A stretch of DNA of 5,721 bases from an uncultured Bacillota bacterium (GTDB lineage Bacteria; Bacillota; Clostridia; UBA1381). The position numbers and the translations under genes are program-made. Of this stretch, positions 1 through 5,721 are shown piece by piece. The notes under the pieces are model-generated. The model was not told where the DNA came from. It saw only the letters and a program-made list of their open reading frames with translations, and did not search any database. Position 1 is the stretch's first letter. Each line of letters starts with the position of its first letter. Where the stretch lies: the NCBI GenBank assembly GCA_949297205.1, contig CASFSH010000341.1, positions 1 to 5,721 of the forward strand, written 5' to 3'.

Positions 1-562
1 CAGCTTTTTTAGAATCTTTCCATAAAATACTTGCACAGCCTTCCGGGGAAATGACGGAATAAACGGAATTTTCAAGCATTACAATTTTATCTGCTACACT
101 TAAAGCAAGTGCACCGCCGCTTCCGCCTTCGCCGATAACGACCGAAACAATAGGAGTTTTTAATGTCATCATTTCCATTAAATTTTCGGCAATTGCCTGT
201 CCCTGACCTCTTTCTTCAGCACCTATTCCACAGTTTGCTCCGGAGCTCCCGATAAAGCATATAACCGGTCTTTTAAACTTCTCAGCCTGTTTCATCAGGC
301 GCAATGCCTTTCTATACCCTTCAGGCTTAGGGCAGCCGAAACTACGGCTCATACGCTCCTGAATGGTATCTCCTCTTTCCATTGCTATAAGGGTAACAGG
401 CATATTATCAATAAATCCAACACCGCCTACAATTGCAGGATCATCTGCAAATCTTCTGTCTCCGTGAAGTTCAATAAAACTATCTGTAAGATTTTCTATA
501 TAAAACTTTCCTGAAGGTCTTTGTGAACTTCTTGCTGCTTGTACTCTTTCATATGCATTCAT
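1..562 (-). CDS. accA: Acetyl-CoA carboxylase carboxyltransferase subunit alpha (partial, C-terminus outside window)
   Basis: Alpha subunit of the cytoplasmic carboxyltransferase, which with AccD transfers the carboxyl group from carboxybiotin on the biotin carrier protein to acetyl-CoA, giving malonyl-CoA. The first 187 residues are visible; the frame stays open to the window edge. Recognisable blocks are ELHGDRRFADDPAIVGG (31-47), PEGYRKALRLMKQAEKF (80-96), GIGAEERGQGQAIAENLMEM (112-131), the glycine-rich GEGGSGGALAL (144-154) expected to help form the oxyanion hole, and ISPEGCASILWKD (171-183). The ATG lies directly after the accD stop with AGGGGGG seven bases upstream. The N-terminus is short, like Firmicute AccA and unlike the longer E. 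coli protein. Odd: the block before GAEERGQ reads FIGSSGANCG (103-112), whereas the usual form is close to F-I/V-D-T-x-G-A-Y/F-P/C-G. Family identity is secure; the C-terminus cannot be assessed. Confidence 0.96.
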   Translation of the reverse strand, partial: MNAYERVQAARSSQRPSGKFYIENLTDSFIELHGDRRFADDPAIVGGVGFIDNMPVTLIAMERGDTIQERMSRSFGCPKPEGYRKALRLMKQAEKFKRPVICFIGSSGANCGIGAEERGQGQAIAENLMEMMTLKTPIVSVVIGEGGSGGALALSVADKIVMLENSVYSVISPEGCASILWKDSKKA

Positions 563-1378
563 TTATTTTCCCCCCTGACAATGTATTTTTAATAAGGATA
601 CTATACAATCCTTAAGTTCGGCTCTTTCTTTTATTATATCTGCAAATCCATGTTTTAAAATAAATTCCGAACGCTGAAAACCATCAGGAAGTTTTTCACC
701 TGTAGTTTGTTCAATAACACGTGCACCGGCAAAACCAACAAGTGCATGAGGTTCAGCTATAATTATATCACCCTCCATTGCAAAGCTGGCAGTTACTCCT
801 CCTGTTGTAGGATCTGTAAGTACAGTTATGTATAAAAGTCCGGCGTCGCTGTGTTTTTTTACTGCACCACTTACTTTAGCCATCTGCATAAGAGAAAAAA
901 TACCTTCTTGCATTCTTGCGCCCCCTGATGTAGTAAAACCTACAACAGGCAGTTTTTTTTCTGTAGCATACTCAAACAGTCTTGTAATTTTTTCCCCAAC
1001 AACACTTCCCATACTTCCCATCATAAATGTTGAATCCATTACAAATACAGCGGTTTTAACCCCACCGATTTTACAGGTACCGCAGGTTACAGCTTCTTTT
1101 TTACTATTTGTTTCAAGTGCTTTTGAAAGTTTTTCATCATATCCCGGGAAATTCAACCTGTTATTGCTCTGCATATTATTATCCATTTCTTTAAAATTTC
1201 CGTTATCTGCTATGAAATCAATTCTTTCATCTGCATTCATTCTGAAATATGTACCACATTCCGGACATACCATATATGATTTGTAAAGCTCCTTAGCAGG
1301 AAATTCTTTACCGCATTTTTTACACTTTTTTGGTTCGTTTGATGAACTTTTAAAAAGATTTTTTATATTATTCAGCAT
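563..1378 (-). CDS. accD: Acetyl-CoA carboxylase carboxyltransferase subunit beta
   Basis: Beta subunit of the carboxyltransferase half of acetyl-CoA carboxylase, partner of AccA; it supplies malonyl-CoA for the fab genes upstream. The 271-residue protein opens with a C4 zinc finger (Cys19, Cys22, Cys38, Cys41; spacing CX2C-X15-CX2C) as in bacterial AccD. A crotonase-fold carboxyltransferase domain follows, with FTTSGGARMQEGIFSLMQM (148-166), LTDPTTGGVTASFAM (187-201) and GFAGARVIEQTTGE (215-228). Length is normal for Firmicutes, slightly shorter than E. coli because the C-terminal tail is missing. The ATG overlaps the end of fabZ by 11 bases and has AGAAGGAG seven bases upstream, inside fabZ codons, so translation is probably coupled. 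Its TAA stop directly precedes the accA ATG in the same frame. No defect is seen in the conserved blocks. Confidence 0.98.
   Translation of the reverse strand: MLNNIKNLFKSSSNEPKKCKKCGKEFPAKELYKSYMVCPECGTYFRMNADERIDFIADNGNFKEMDNNMQSNNRLNFPGYDEKLSKALETNSKKEAVTCGTCKIGGVKTAVFVMDSTFMMGSMGSVVGEKITRLFEYATEKKLPVVGFTTSGGARMQEGIFSLMQMAKVSGAVKKHSDAGLLYITVLTDPTTGGVTASFAMEGDIIIAEPHALVGFAGARVIEQTTGEKLPDGFQRSEFILKHGFADIIKERAELKDCIVSLLKIHCQGGK
570..576 (-). promoter_or_regulatory. Ribosome binding site of accA inside accD
   Basis: AGGGGGG on the minus strand, seven bases before the accA ATG and overlapping the Gln-Gly-Gly codons at the end of AccD. The run of six G is unusual in this AT-rich stretch. Confidence 0.7.
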
Positions 1379-1811
1379 CTTTATGCTCCTTCTTATCCTT
1401 TACAATTGCAAAAGAAAATTCTCCCTGTACACACAATTTCCCGTTTACATAGCCTTTTCCCTTTGCAAATATAAAAGGCAACATTTTTTTTACAATTTCA
1501 CATTCAGTTTCAAACACATCCCCGGGTAAAACGCTGTTTTTAAATTTAACATTATTCAATCCGGTAAAAAGCGGAAGTGCATCGTTGCAAGCATCAGATG
1601 TAAGACATACACATGCCGTCTGAGCTATTATCTCACATAAAATTACGCCGGGTACAACAGGTTTTCCCGGGAAATGACCTTTTAAAAACCATTCGTCACC
1701 GGTACTATGTTTTTTTCCTCGTCCCACACCGTTCTCATCCAAATACGCTTCATCAATTAATAGCATATTGTCACGATGAGGTATTATTTTTTCTATTTCG
1801 GACTTATTCAT
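1368..1811 (-). CDS. fabZ: 3-hydroxyacyl-[acyl-carrier-protein] dehydratase
   Basis: Removes water from 3-hydroxyacyl-ACP to give trans-2-enoyl-ACP in the elongation cycle. The 147-residue single hot-dog domain shows PHR (11-13), the signature GHFPGKPVVPGVILCE (45-60) with the predicted catalytic pair His46 and Glu60, and LFTGLNNVKF (81-90) matching the F-x-G-I-D-x-x-R-F block of the family. An upstream in-frame ATG at 1865 would add 18 residues (MDLAVIMHV...) unlike family N-termini and would overlap fabF by 50 bases. The ATG at 1811 gives the expected length and sits four bases after the fabF stop, with AGAAAGG 12 bases upstream (a rather long spacing). PHRDNMLLID in place of the common PHRYPFLLVD suggests a divergent clostridial-type FabZ (inference from memory of the family). 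It is the only dehydratase here, and sequence alone cannot show whether it also isomerises the double bond as Enterococcus FabN does. Confidence 0.94.
   Translation of the reverse strand: MNKSEIEKIIPHRDNMLLIDEAYLDENGVGRGKKHSTGDEWFLKGHFPGKPVVPGVILCEIIAQTACVCLTSDACNDALPLFTGLNNVKFKNSVLPGDVFETECEIVKKMLPFIFAKGKGYVNGKLCVQGEFSFAIVKDKKEHKDAE
1386..1393 (-). promoter_or_regulatory. Ribosome binding site of accD inside fabZ
   Basis: AGAAGGAG on the minus strand, seven bases before the accD ATG. The same bases encode the Lys-Lys-Glu stretch near the FabZ C-terminus, so the lysine-rich tail of FabZ may be shaped partly by the need to carry this site (inference). Confidence 0.8.
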
Positions 1812-1815
1812 AGTT

Positions 1816-3039
1816 TTAATTGACCTTTCTGAAAGCAACACATGCATTATGACCGCCAAATCCAAGAGATGATGACAGTGCCGCTGTTATATTCTTTTTA
1901 ACCGCCGTGTTTGGTGTATAATTAAGATCACATTCAGGATCTTTTTCTTTATATCCAATTGTTGGAGGAATAAAAGAATTATATAATGCCAAAACAGATG
2001 CAATAGCTTCTGCTGCACCGGCAGCTCCAAGCATATGTCCGGTCATTGATTTTGTAGAACTAATGGAAATATCATATGCTCTGTCTCCAAATGCCTTTTT
2101 AATTGCAAGCGTCTCTGTTTTATCGTTGAGAGGTGTACTTGTACCATGAGCATTTATATATATTTCATCATCATCAGTAATATTTACTGCTGCGTCTTTA
2201 AATGCTTTTGAAGAACCGGCCGCTTCAGGATCAGGTGCTGTAATATGATGTGCATCACAAGTTGAACCATAACCGATTACTTCTGCATAAATTTTTGCTC
2301 CGCGAGCAACAGCATGTTCATACTCTTCAAGAATAAGGGCTCCCGCACCTTCTCCAATTACAAATCCACTTCTTCTTGCATCAAATGGTATTGATGCATT
2401 TTCGGGATCATTTGATTCGGTAAGAGCCATACAATTTGTAAAACCTGCAACAGCCATCTCATTGACCGAAGCCTCCGAACCCCCTGCAATTATAGCGTCT
2501 GCATATCCGGCAGCTATTGCTCTGTATGCCTCACCAACAGCAGTAGATCCAGTAGCACAGGCAGTACTTACGGAAATACAAGGCCCTTTAGCATTATATG
2601 CGATTGCAATTTCTCCGGCAGCCATATTCGAAATCATTTTTGGAATAAACATTGGTGAAACTCTTTTATTTCCACGCTGCAAAAGATTGTTATGTTCTTT
2701 TATCATGGTAGTAAAACCACCTATACCTGAACCATAATATACTCCCAATCTTTCCGGATCAATATTATCCAAAATATTGCTGTCTTTAACAGCCTGAAAA
2801 GCCGATGCCAAAGCGTATTGAACAAATAAATCTGTTTTTCTTGCAGTGCTTCTGTCCATAAACTGAGAAGGATCAAAATCTTTAACTTCAGCAGCAATTT
2901 TTACGGTATATTCCGTAGTATCGAACTGTGTGATAAATCCAATACCGTTTTTTCCGTTTAATAATGAATTGTAAAAATCTTCTATACTGTTACCTATGGG
3001 TGAAATAATGCCCATTCCGGTTACAACTACTCTTTTCAT
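1816..3039 (-). CDS. fabF: 3-oxoacyl-[acyl-carrier-protein] synthase II (KAS II)
   Basis: Elongating condensing enzyme: joins malonyl-ACP to an acyl chain with loss of CO2. The 407-residue length is close to the usual 410. It begins MKRVVVTGMGIISPIG as family members do. The thiolase-fold catalytic set is complete: Cys161 in ISVSTACATGS, His298 in INAHGTSTPLND, Lys330 in SSTKSMTGH and His335 in the same block. Ile106 in YGSGIGGF sits where KAS II enzymes have the acyl-pocket isoleucine, and GFGGHN (393-398) carries the gating phenylalanine Phe394. The ATG has GCAGGA five bases upstream. It follows fabG after the only real spacer in the block (39 bases) and is followed by fabZ after four bases. 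FabB is unlikely given the motifs and context; FabH is excluded because the triad is Cys-His-His rather than Cys-His-Asn. Confidence 0.98.
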   Translation of the reverse strand: MKRVVVTGMGIISPIGNSIEDFYNSLLNGKNGIGFITQFDTTEYTVKIAAEVKDFDPSQFMDRSTARKTDLFVQYALASAFQAVKDSNILDNIDPERLGVYYGSGIGGFTTMIKEHNNLLQRGNKRVSPMFIPKMISNMAAGEIAIAYNAKGPCISVSTACATGSTAVGEAYRAIAAGYADAIIAGGSEASVNEMAVAGFTNCMALTESNDPENASIPFDARRSGFVIGEGAGALILEEYEHAVARGAKIYAEVIGYGSTCDAHHITAPDPEAAGSSKAFKDAAVNITDDDEIYINAHGTSTPLNDKTETLAIKKAFGDRAYDISISSTKSMTGHMLGAAGAAEAIASVLALYNSFIPPTIGYKEKDPECDLNYTPNTAVKKNITAALSSSLGFGGHNACVAFRKVN

Positions 3040-3078
3040 ATATTTCCTGCCTTTCTGACCGATAACAAAGCAAAACTT
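3040..3078 (-). other. fabG-fabF spacer
   Basis: This 39-base stretch is the only gap of more than four bases between genes. It carries the fabF ribosome binding site (AGGA, 3045-3048, with AAAGG slightly further upstream). I see no stem-loop with a T-run, so no terminator, and no convincing promoter. Confidence 0.7.
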
Positions 3079-3810
3079 TTATATTGTAAGTCCGCCGTCA
3101 ACTCTTATTACCTGTCCTGTTATATAATCATTGTTACATAAAAATGCCGCAACAGATGCAATTTCTTCCGCCTTGCCTATTCTTTTTAATGGAATTCTAT
3201 CAAGCAAATCACTGTTTTGTGCAAGATCCTTTGTCATATCCGTTTCAATAAAACCGGGAGCAATTGCGTTACAACATATATTTCTTGATGCAAGTTCTTT
3301 TGCTGTAGATTTTGTAAAACCGATAATTCCGGCTTTTGATGCAGAATAATTTGTTTGTCCTGCATTTCCGTCAAGTGCTACAATAGAGGATATATTAATT
3401 ATTTTTCCGCTGCGCTGTTTTGTGAATATGCGGCAGCAATTTTTTGTCATATTAAATACTCCTCCAAGATTAACCGATATTACATCATTAAAATCATCAC
3501 TGTTCATTGTAAGCAACAATTTATCTTTTGTAATTCCCGCATTATTTACAAGAACATCAATTCTTTCAAAATCTTTTACTATTTCTTTTATTACTTCAGA
3601 ACATTCATTAAAATCGGCAACATTACATTTATATGCCTTTGCTTTTGAAGCAGATAATTTTGTACATTCTTCAACAGTTTCGGCAGCTTTATCTGCACTT
3701 CCATTATATATTACAGCAATCTGCGCACCCTGTGATGCAAGCTCTACTGCAATTGCCTTACCTATGCCACGGGATGCACCCGTAACAATACATACCTTAT
3801 CTTTAAGCAT
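3079..3810 (-). CDS. fabG: 3-oxoacyl-[acyl-carrier-protein] reductase
   Basis: NADPH-dependent reduction of 3-oxoacyl-ACP to (R)-3-hydroxyacyl-ACP. The 243-residue protein is a classical short-chain dehydrogenase of normal FabG length. Visible are the Rossmann cofactor loop TGASRGIG (10-17), NNAG (89-92), the structural Asn114, and the catalytic Ser142, Tyr155 and Lys159 in NYSASKAG. A helix follows with GFTKSTAKELASRNICCNAIAPGFIETDMT (165-194, described here by its position), and the C-terminus carries VDGG (237-240). The start overlaps the fabD stop by eight bases (ATGCTTAA), a common translational-coupling arrangement. The ribosome binding site is modest (GAGGCGGTG ending seven bases upstream). 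Short-chain dehydrogenases are a broad family, but the position between fabD and fabF and the close fit to FabG make this assignment firm. Confidence 0.97.
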   Translation of the reverse strand: MLKDKVCIVTGASRGIGKAIAVELASQGAQIAVIYNGSADKAAETVEECTKLSASKAKAYKCNVADFNECSEVIKEIVKDFERIDVLVNNAGITKDKLLLTMNSDDFNDVISVNLGGVFNMTKNCCRIFTKQRSGKIINISSIVALDGNAGQTNYSASKAGIIGFTKSTAKELASRNICCNAIAPGFIETDMTKDLAQNSDLLDRIPLKRIGKAEEIASVAAFLCNNDYITGQVIRVDGGLTI

Positions 3811-4723
3811 CTGCTTTCACCGCCTCAGCTGTATTTATAATATCTTCATATTCTTCACAGCTATATATTTTACAACCCGGAATAATTCTTTTTATTAAAC
3901 CGGAAAGAGTTTTTCCTGTCCCCGTTTCAATAAATGTATCCACACCGTCTTCAGCCATATTTAAAATTGTATCACACCATTTCACTGGGCTTTTCATCTG
4001 TATTTCCAAAGCAGAAGCAATATCACCGCTATATGGTTTTGCACTTGAATTGGCGTATACCGGAATTGACGGTTGATTAAATGTATAACCTTTAAGTTCT
4101 GATTTGAATTTACTTGCAGCTTCATTCATAAAAGGAGAATGAAAAGCACCGCTTACCGGTAAATCCATAACACGGCATGAATGTTTTAGCATTTCTTCCT
4201 TAAATAATTCTATTTCATCAGCCATTCCTGAAACAACTGTCTGAAGCTGTGAGTTATAATTTACAGGATATACATTTTCAAATTTTGAACATACCTCTTC
4301 TATTTCTTTACTCTCACATTTAATAACAGCCGCCATTTTTGTATTTACTGCTTCTGAAGCTTCCTGCATGAAAGCTCCTCTTTTTAAAACCATTTTAAAA
4401 CCGTCTTCTGCCGAAAAAGCACCGGCAAATGCCAAAGCTGATAACTCTCCCAAGGAAAATCCAGCAACAACATCAGGCTTTATTCCCTTTTCCAAAAGTG
4501 TAAGTGCTGCAGTAAGATTAGCAAGATATAAACAAGGTTGTGTGTTTTTTGTCTGTTTTAACTGTTCCGGCGTACCGTTAAATGACATTTCAAGAATACC
4601 CGAATTAATTGATTCCGCCATATCATAAATTTCTTTTGCTGTTTTACTGTTTTCGTAAAGAGATTTACCCATTCCGGGATGCTGAGCTCCTTGTCCCGGA
4701 AAAACAAATGCTATTTTACCCAC
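3803..4723 (-). CDS. fabD: Malonyl-CoA:acyl-carrier-protein transacylase
   Basis: Moves the malonyl group from CoA to acyl carrier protein, providing the extender unit for FabF. The 306-residue length is typical. The N-terminus IAFVFPGQGAQHPGMGKS (4-21) is diagnostic. The nucleophile Ser90 lies in GFSLGELSALAFAG (88-101), Arg115 in LKRGAFMQ fits the malonyl-carboxylate-binding arginine, and His195 in SGAFHSPFM completes the catalytic dyad. The C-terminal ETGTGKTLSGLIKR (266-279) also matches the family. Translation must start at GTG (4723-4721), because the conserved FabD N-terminus begins exactly there and GGGAGG lies nine bases upstream. It overlaps the end of fabK by 13 bases and the start of fabG by eight. 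No residue expected to be catalytic is missing. Confidence 0.98.
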   Translation of the reverse strand: MGKIAFVFPGQGAQHPGMGKSLYENSKTAKEIYDMAESINSGILEMSFNGTPEQLKQTKNTQPCLYLANLTAALTLLEKGIKPDVVAGFSLGELSALAFAGAFSAEDGFKMVLKRGAFMQEASEAVNTKMAAVIKCESKEIEEVCSKFENVYPVNYNSQLQTVVSGMADEIELFKEEMLKHSCRVMDLPVSGAFHSPFMNEAASKFKSELKGYTFNQPSIPVYANSSAKPYSGDIASALEIQMKSPVKWCDTILNMAEDGVDTFIETGTGKTLSGLIKRIIPGCKIYSCEEYEDIINTAEAVKADA

Positions 4724-5658
4724 TGTTTACTTCCTCCCTTTAATATTTCTTCTGCCTGAGACATGATGGATTTTACAATTTCTGCTGCCGGTTCGGTATG
4801 AGTTAGCATTCCGGCAACCTGACCTGCAAGGAAACAACCTTCTTTTTCATTTCCTTCGGCAACTGCTTTATATAATGCTCCTACAGCAGACTGTTCCAAA
4901 TCCTCATCGCTTATCGATGAATACTCTGCTTTTGAATAATTTCTTGAAAATGGTGTTTTTATGCTTCGTACAGGATGTCCTAATCTTTTTCCTGTTACAA
5001 CAGTGGAAATATCACTTGCCTTAAATATCAATTTTTTATAATTTTCATGAATCAAACATTCATCAGCAACAAGAAAACGTGTCCCTATTTGCACACCTTC
5101 AGCTCCCAGCATAAAGCTTGCGGCAACACCTCTTCCATCAGCAATACCGCCTGCAGCAATTACAGGAATATTAACATTATCACAAACCTGAGGAATAAGT
5201 GCCATAGTAGTCATCTCGCCTACATGACCCCCGGATTCACAACCCTCTGCTACTATTGCACAAGCCCCTGCCTGCTCAACTTTACGTGCCATTGCAACAG
5301 ACGCAATAACAGGTATTACTTTCACCCCTGCTTTATTCCACATATCCATAAATTTTGCAGGATTACCCGCACCTGTTGTAACAACAGGAACACCTTCATC
5401 AACTATGATTTGTGCTGTTTTTTCAATATCCGGGCTTTGAAGCATTATATTAACACCAAATGGTTTATCAGTTATCTTTCTTATTTTATCAATTTCTTTT
5501 TTAAGAAACTCCGGATCCCTGTTTACCGATGTAATAATACCAAATCCACCTGCTACAGAAACTGCCCCCGCAAGATCGGCATCCGAAATATGTGCAATCC
5601 CACCCTGAATCAATGGATATTCAATTCCAAGTAATTCCGTAATTTTCGTCTTTATCAT
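4711..5658 (-). CDS. fabK: Enoyl-[acyl-carrier-protein] reductase II, FMN-dependent
   Basis: Reduces trans-2-enoyl-ACP to acyl-ACP, the last step of each elongation cycle, using FMN and NAD(P)H. It is a TIM-barrel flavoprotein of the nitronate monooxygenase-like superfamily, unrelated to the SDR-type FabI. With the ATG at 5658 the protein has 315 residues and starts MIKTKITELLGIEYPLIQGG, collinear with streptococcal FabK. Landmarks are KPFGVNIML (65-73), VVTTGAGNP (92-100), AEGCESGGHVG (137-147) with the conserved His145, the FMN-phosphate region IPVIAAGGIADGRG (164-177) and GAEGVQIGTRF (185-195). An ATG at 5679 would add MQWRYRK, but the strong GGAGG lies downstream of it and nine bases before the 5658 ATG, so the shorter start is preferred. 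A nitronate monooxygenase is the alternative reading from sequence alone; the fab operon context argues for FabK. Confidence 0.95.
   Translation of the reverse strand: MIKTKITELLGIEYPLIQGGIAHISDADLAGAVSVAGGFGIITSVNRDPEFLKKEIDKIRKITDKPFGVNIMLQSPDIEKTAQIIVDEGVPVVTTGAGNPAKFMDMWNKAGVKVIPVIASVAMARKVEQAGACAIVAEGCESGGHVGEMTTMALIPQVCDNVNIPVIAAGGIADGRGVAASFMLGAEGVQIGTRFLVADECLIHENYKKLIFKASDISTVVTGKRLGHPVRSIKTPFSRNYSKAEYSSISDEDLEQSAVGALYKAVAEGNEKEGCFLAGQVAGMLTHTEPAAEIVKSIMSQAEEILKGGSKQWVK
4733..4738 (-). promoter_or_regulatory. Ribosome binding site of fabD (GTG start)
   Basis: GGGAGG on the minus strand, nine bases before the GTG at 4723 and within the last codons of fabK. It supports initiation at a non-ATG codon and coupling of fabD translation to fabK. 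Confidence 0.8.
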
Positions 5659-5721
5659 TTTCCGATACCTCCACTGCATTGCATTAAGTAATCTATAATA
5701 AAAATAAACTTTGCAGTAATT
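5659..5721 (-). other. Leader upstream of fabK, function unresolved
   Basis: 63 bases at the right edge, AT-rich, carrying the fabK ribosome binding site. The fabK frame has no stop here, but nothing in it looks like FabK or acyl carrier protein. No clear promoter or palindromic operator is visible. In related clusters acpP or fabH often lies just upstream, so this may be an intergenic spacer within a longer operon (inference). Confidence 0.4.
5668..5673 (-). promoter_or_regulatory. Ribosome binding site of fabK
   Basis: Read on the minus strand this is TGGAGG, nine bases before the ATG at 5658. It lies inside the sequence that the longer start (ATG at 5679) would translate, so it decides in favour of the shorter FabK. 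Confidence 0.8.

Noticed and set aside
563..576. Programmed frameshift at the G6-A4 run at the end of accD
   Set aside because: Shifting into either alternative frame meets a stop within a few codons, and accA is already in the same frame as accD, so a shift would not produce a fusion.
828..1286. 152-codon open frame on the plus strand opposite accD
   Set aside because: Looks hydrophobic and membrane-like, but this comes from the reverse complement of AccD codons. AccD is intact and conserved across this stretch.
1812..1865. Longer FabZ start at 1865
   Set aside because: The extra 18 residues do not resemble a FabZ N-terminus and would overlap fabF by 50 bases; the start at 1811 fits the family length.
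3422..3898. 158-codon open frame on the plus strand opposite fabG and the end of fabD
   Set aside because: No recognisable domain, antisense to two conserved genes, and overlapped by another shadow frame at 3355-3648. No supporting ribosome binding site was found.
5047..5634. 195-codon open frame on the plus strand opposite fabK
   Set aside because: It is rich in Cys, Asn, Thr and Tyr with no family resemblance and lies wholly antisense to a well-conserved fabK. It is a shadow of codon bias in the real gene.
5659..5721. Promoter or FapR/FabT-type operator upstream of fabK
   Set aside because: TATAGA and TATTAT hexamers occur, but no acceptable -35 lies at the right spacing, and no inverted repeat resembling either operator is visible. 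The region is cut by the window edge.

Overview
The window holds one tightly packed gene block, all on the minus strand: a bacterial type II (dissociated) fatty acid synthesis cluster. In transcription order, from high to low coordinates, it reads fabK, fabD, fabG, fabF, fabZ, accD, accA. The last gene runs off the left edge. Every gene is identified from conserved motifs and full-length collinearity with its family. No gene in the window is a hypothetical, a pseudogene or a mobile element.

The organism is most likely a low-GC, Gram-positive anaerobe of the class Clostridia (inference). The DNA is AT-rich. The enoyl-ACP reductase is the flavin-dependent FabK type typical of Firmicutes. The gene order resembles the clostridial/streptococcal fab-acc cluster. 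Start sites carry Shine-Dalgarno sequences close to AGGAGG. AccA has the short N-terminus seen in Firmicutes, and AccD carries the usual C4 zinc finger. No rRNA or other taxonomic marker is present, so genus cannot be named.

Region by region: 5721-5659 is a short leader carrying the fabK ribosome binding site; 5658-4711 is fabK (enoyl-ACP reductase); 4723-3803 is fabD (malonyl-CoA:ACP transacylase, GTG start); 3810-3079 is fabG (3-oxoacyl-ACP reductase); 3078-3040 is a 39-base spacer, the longest gap between genes; 3039-1816 is fabF (3-oxoacyl-ACP synthase II); 1811-1368 is fabZ (3-hydroxyacyl-ACP dehydratase); 1378-563 is accD (carboxyltransferase beta subunit); 562-1 is accA (carboxyltransferase alpha subunit, N-terminal 187 residues). 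Most junctions overlap or abut, which points to one polycistronic message with translational coupling.

The genes form one pathway. AccA and AccD transfer CO2 from carboxybiotin to acetyl-CoA to make malonyl-CoA. FabD moves malonyl to acyl carrier protein. FabF condenses, FabG reduces the ketone, FabZ dehydrates, and FabK reduces the double bond to finish each two-carbon cycle. Missing from the window are fabH, acpP, accB (biotin carrier) and accC (biotin carboxylase). The last two are notable: in the common Firmicute order they flank fabZ, and here fabF-fabZ and fabZ-accD are joined directly with no room for them. I see no previously undescribed system. The unusual points are the absent accB/accC, the in-frame accD-stop-accA junction, and substitutions in one conserved AccA motif.
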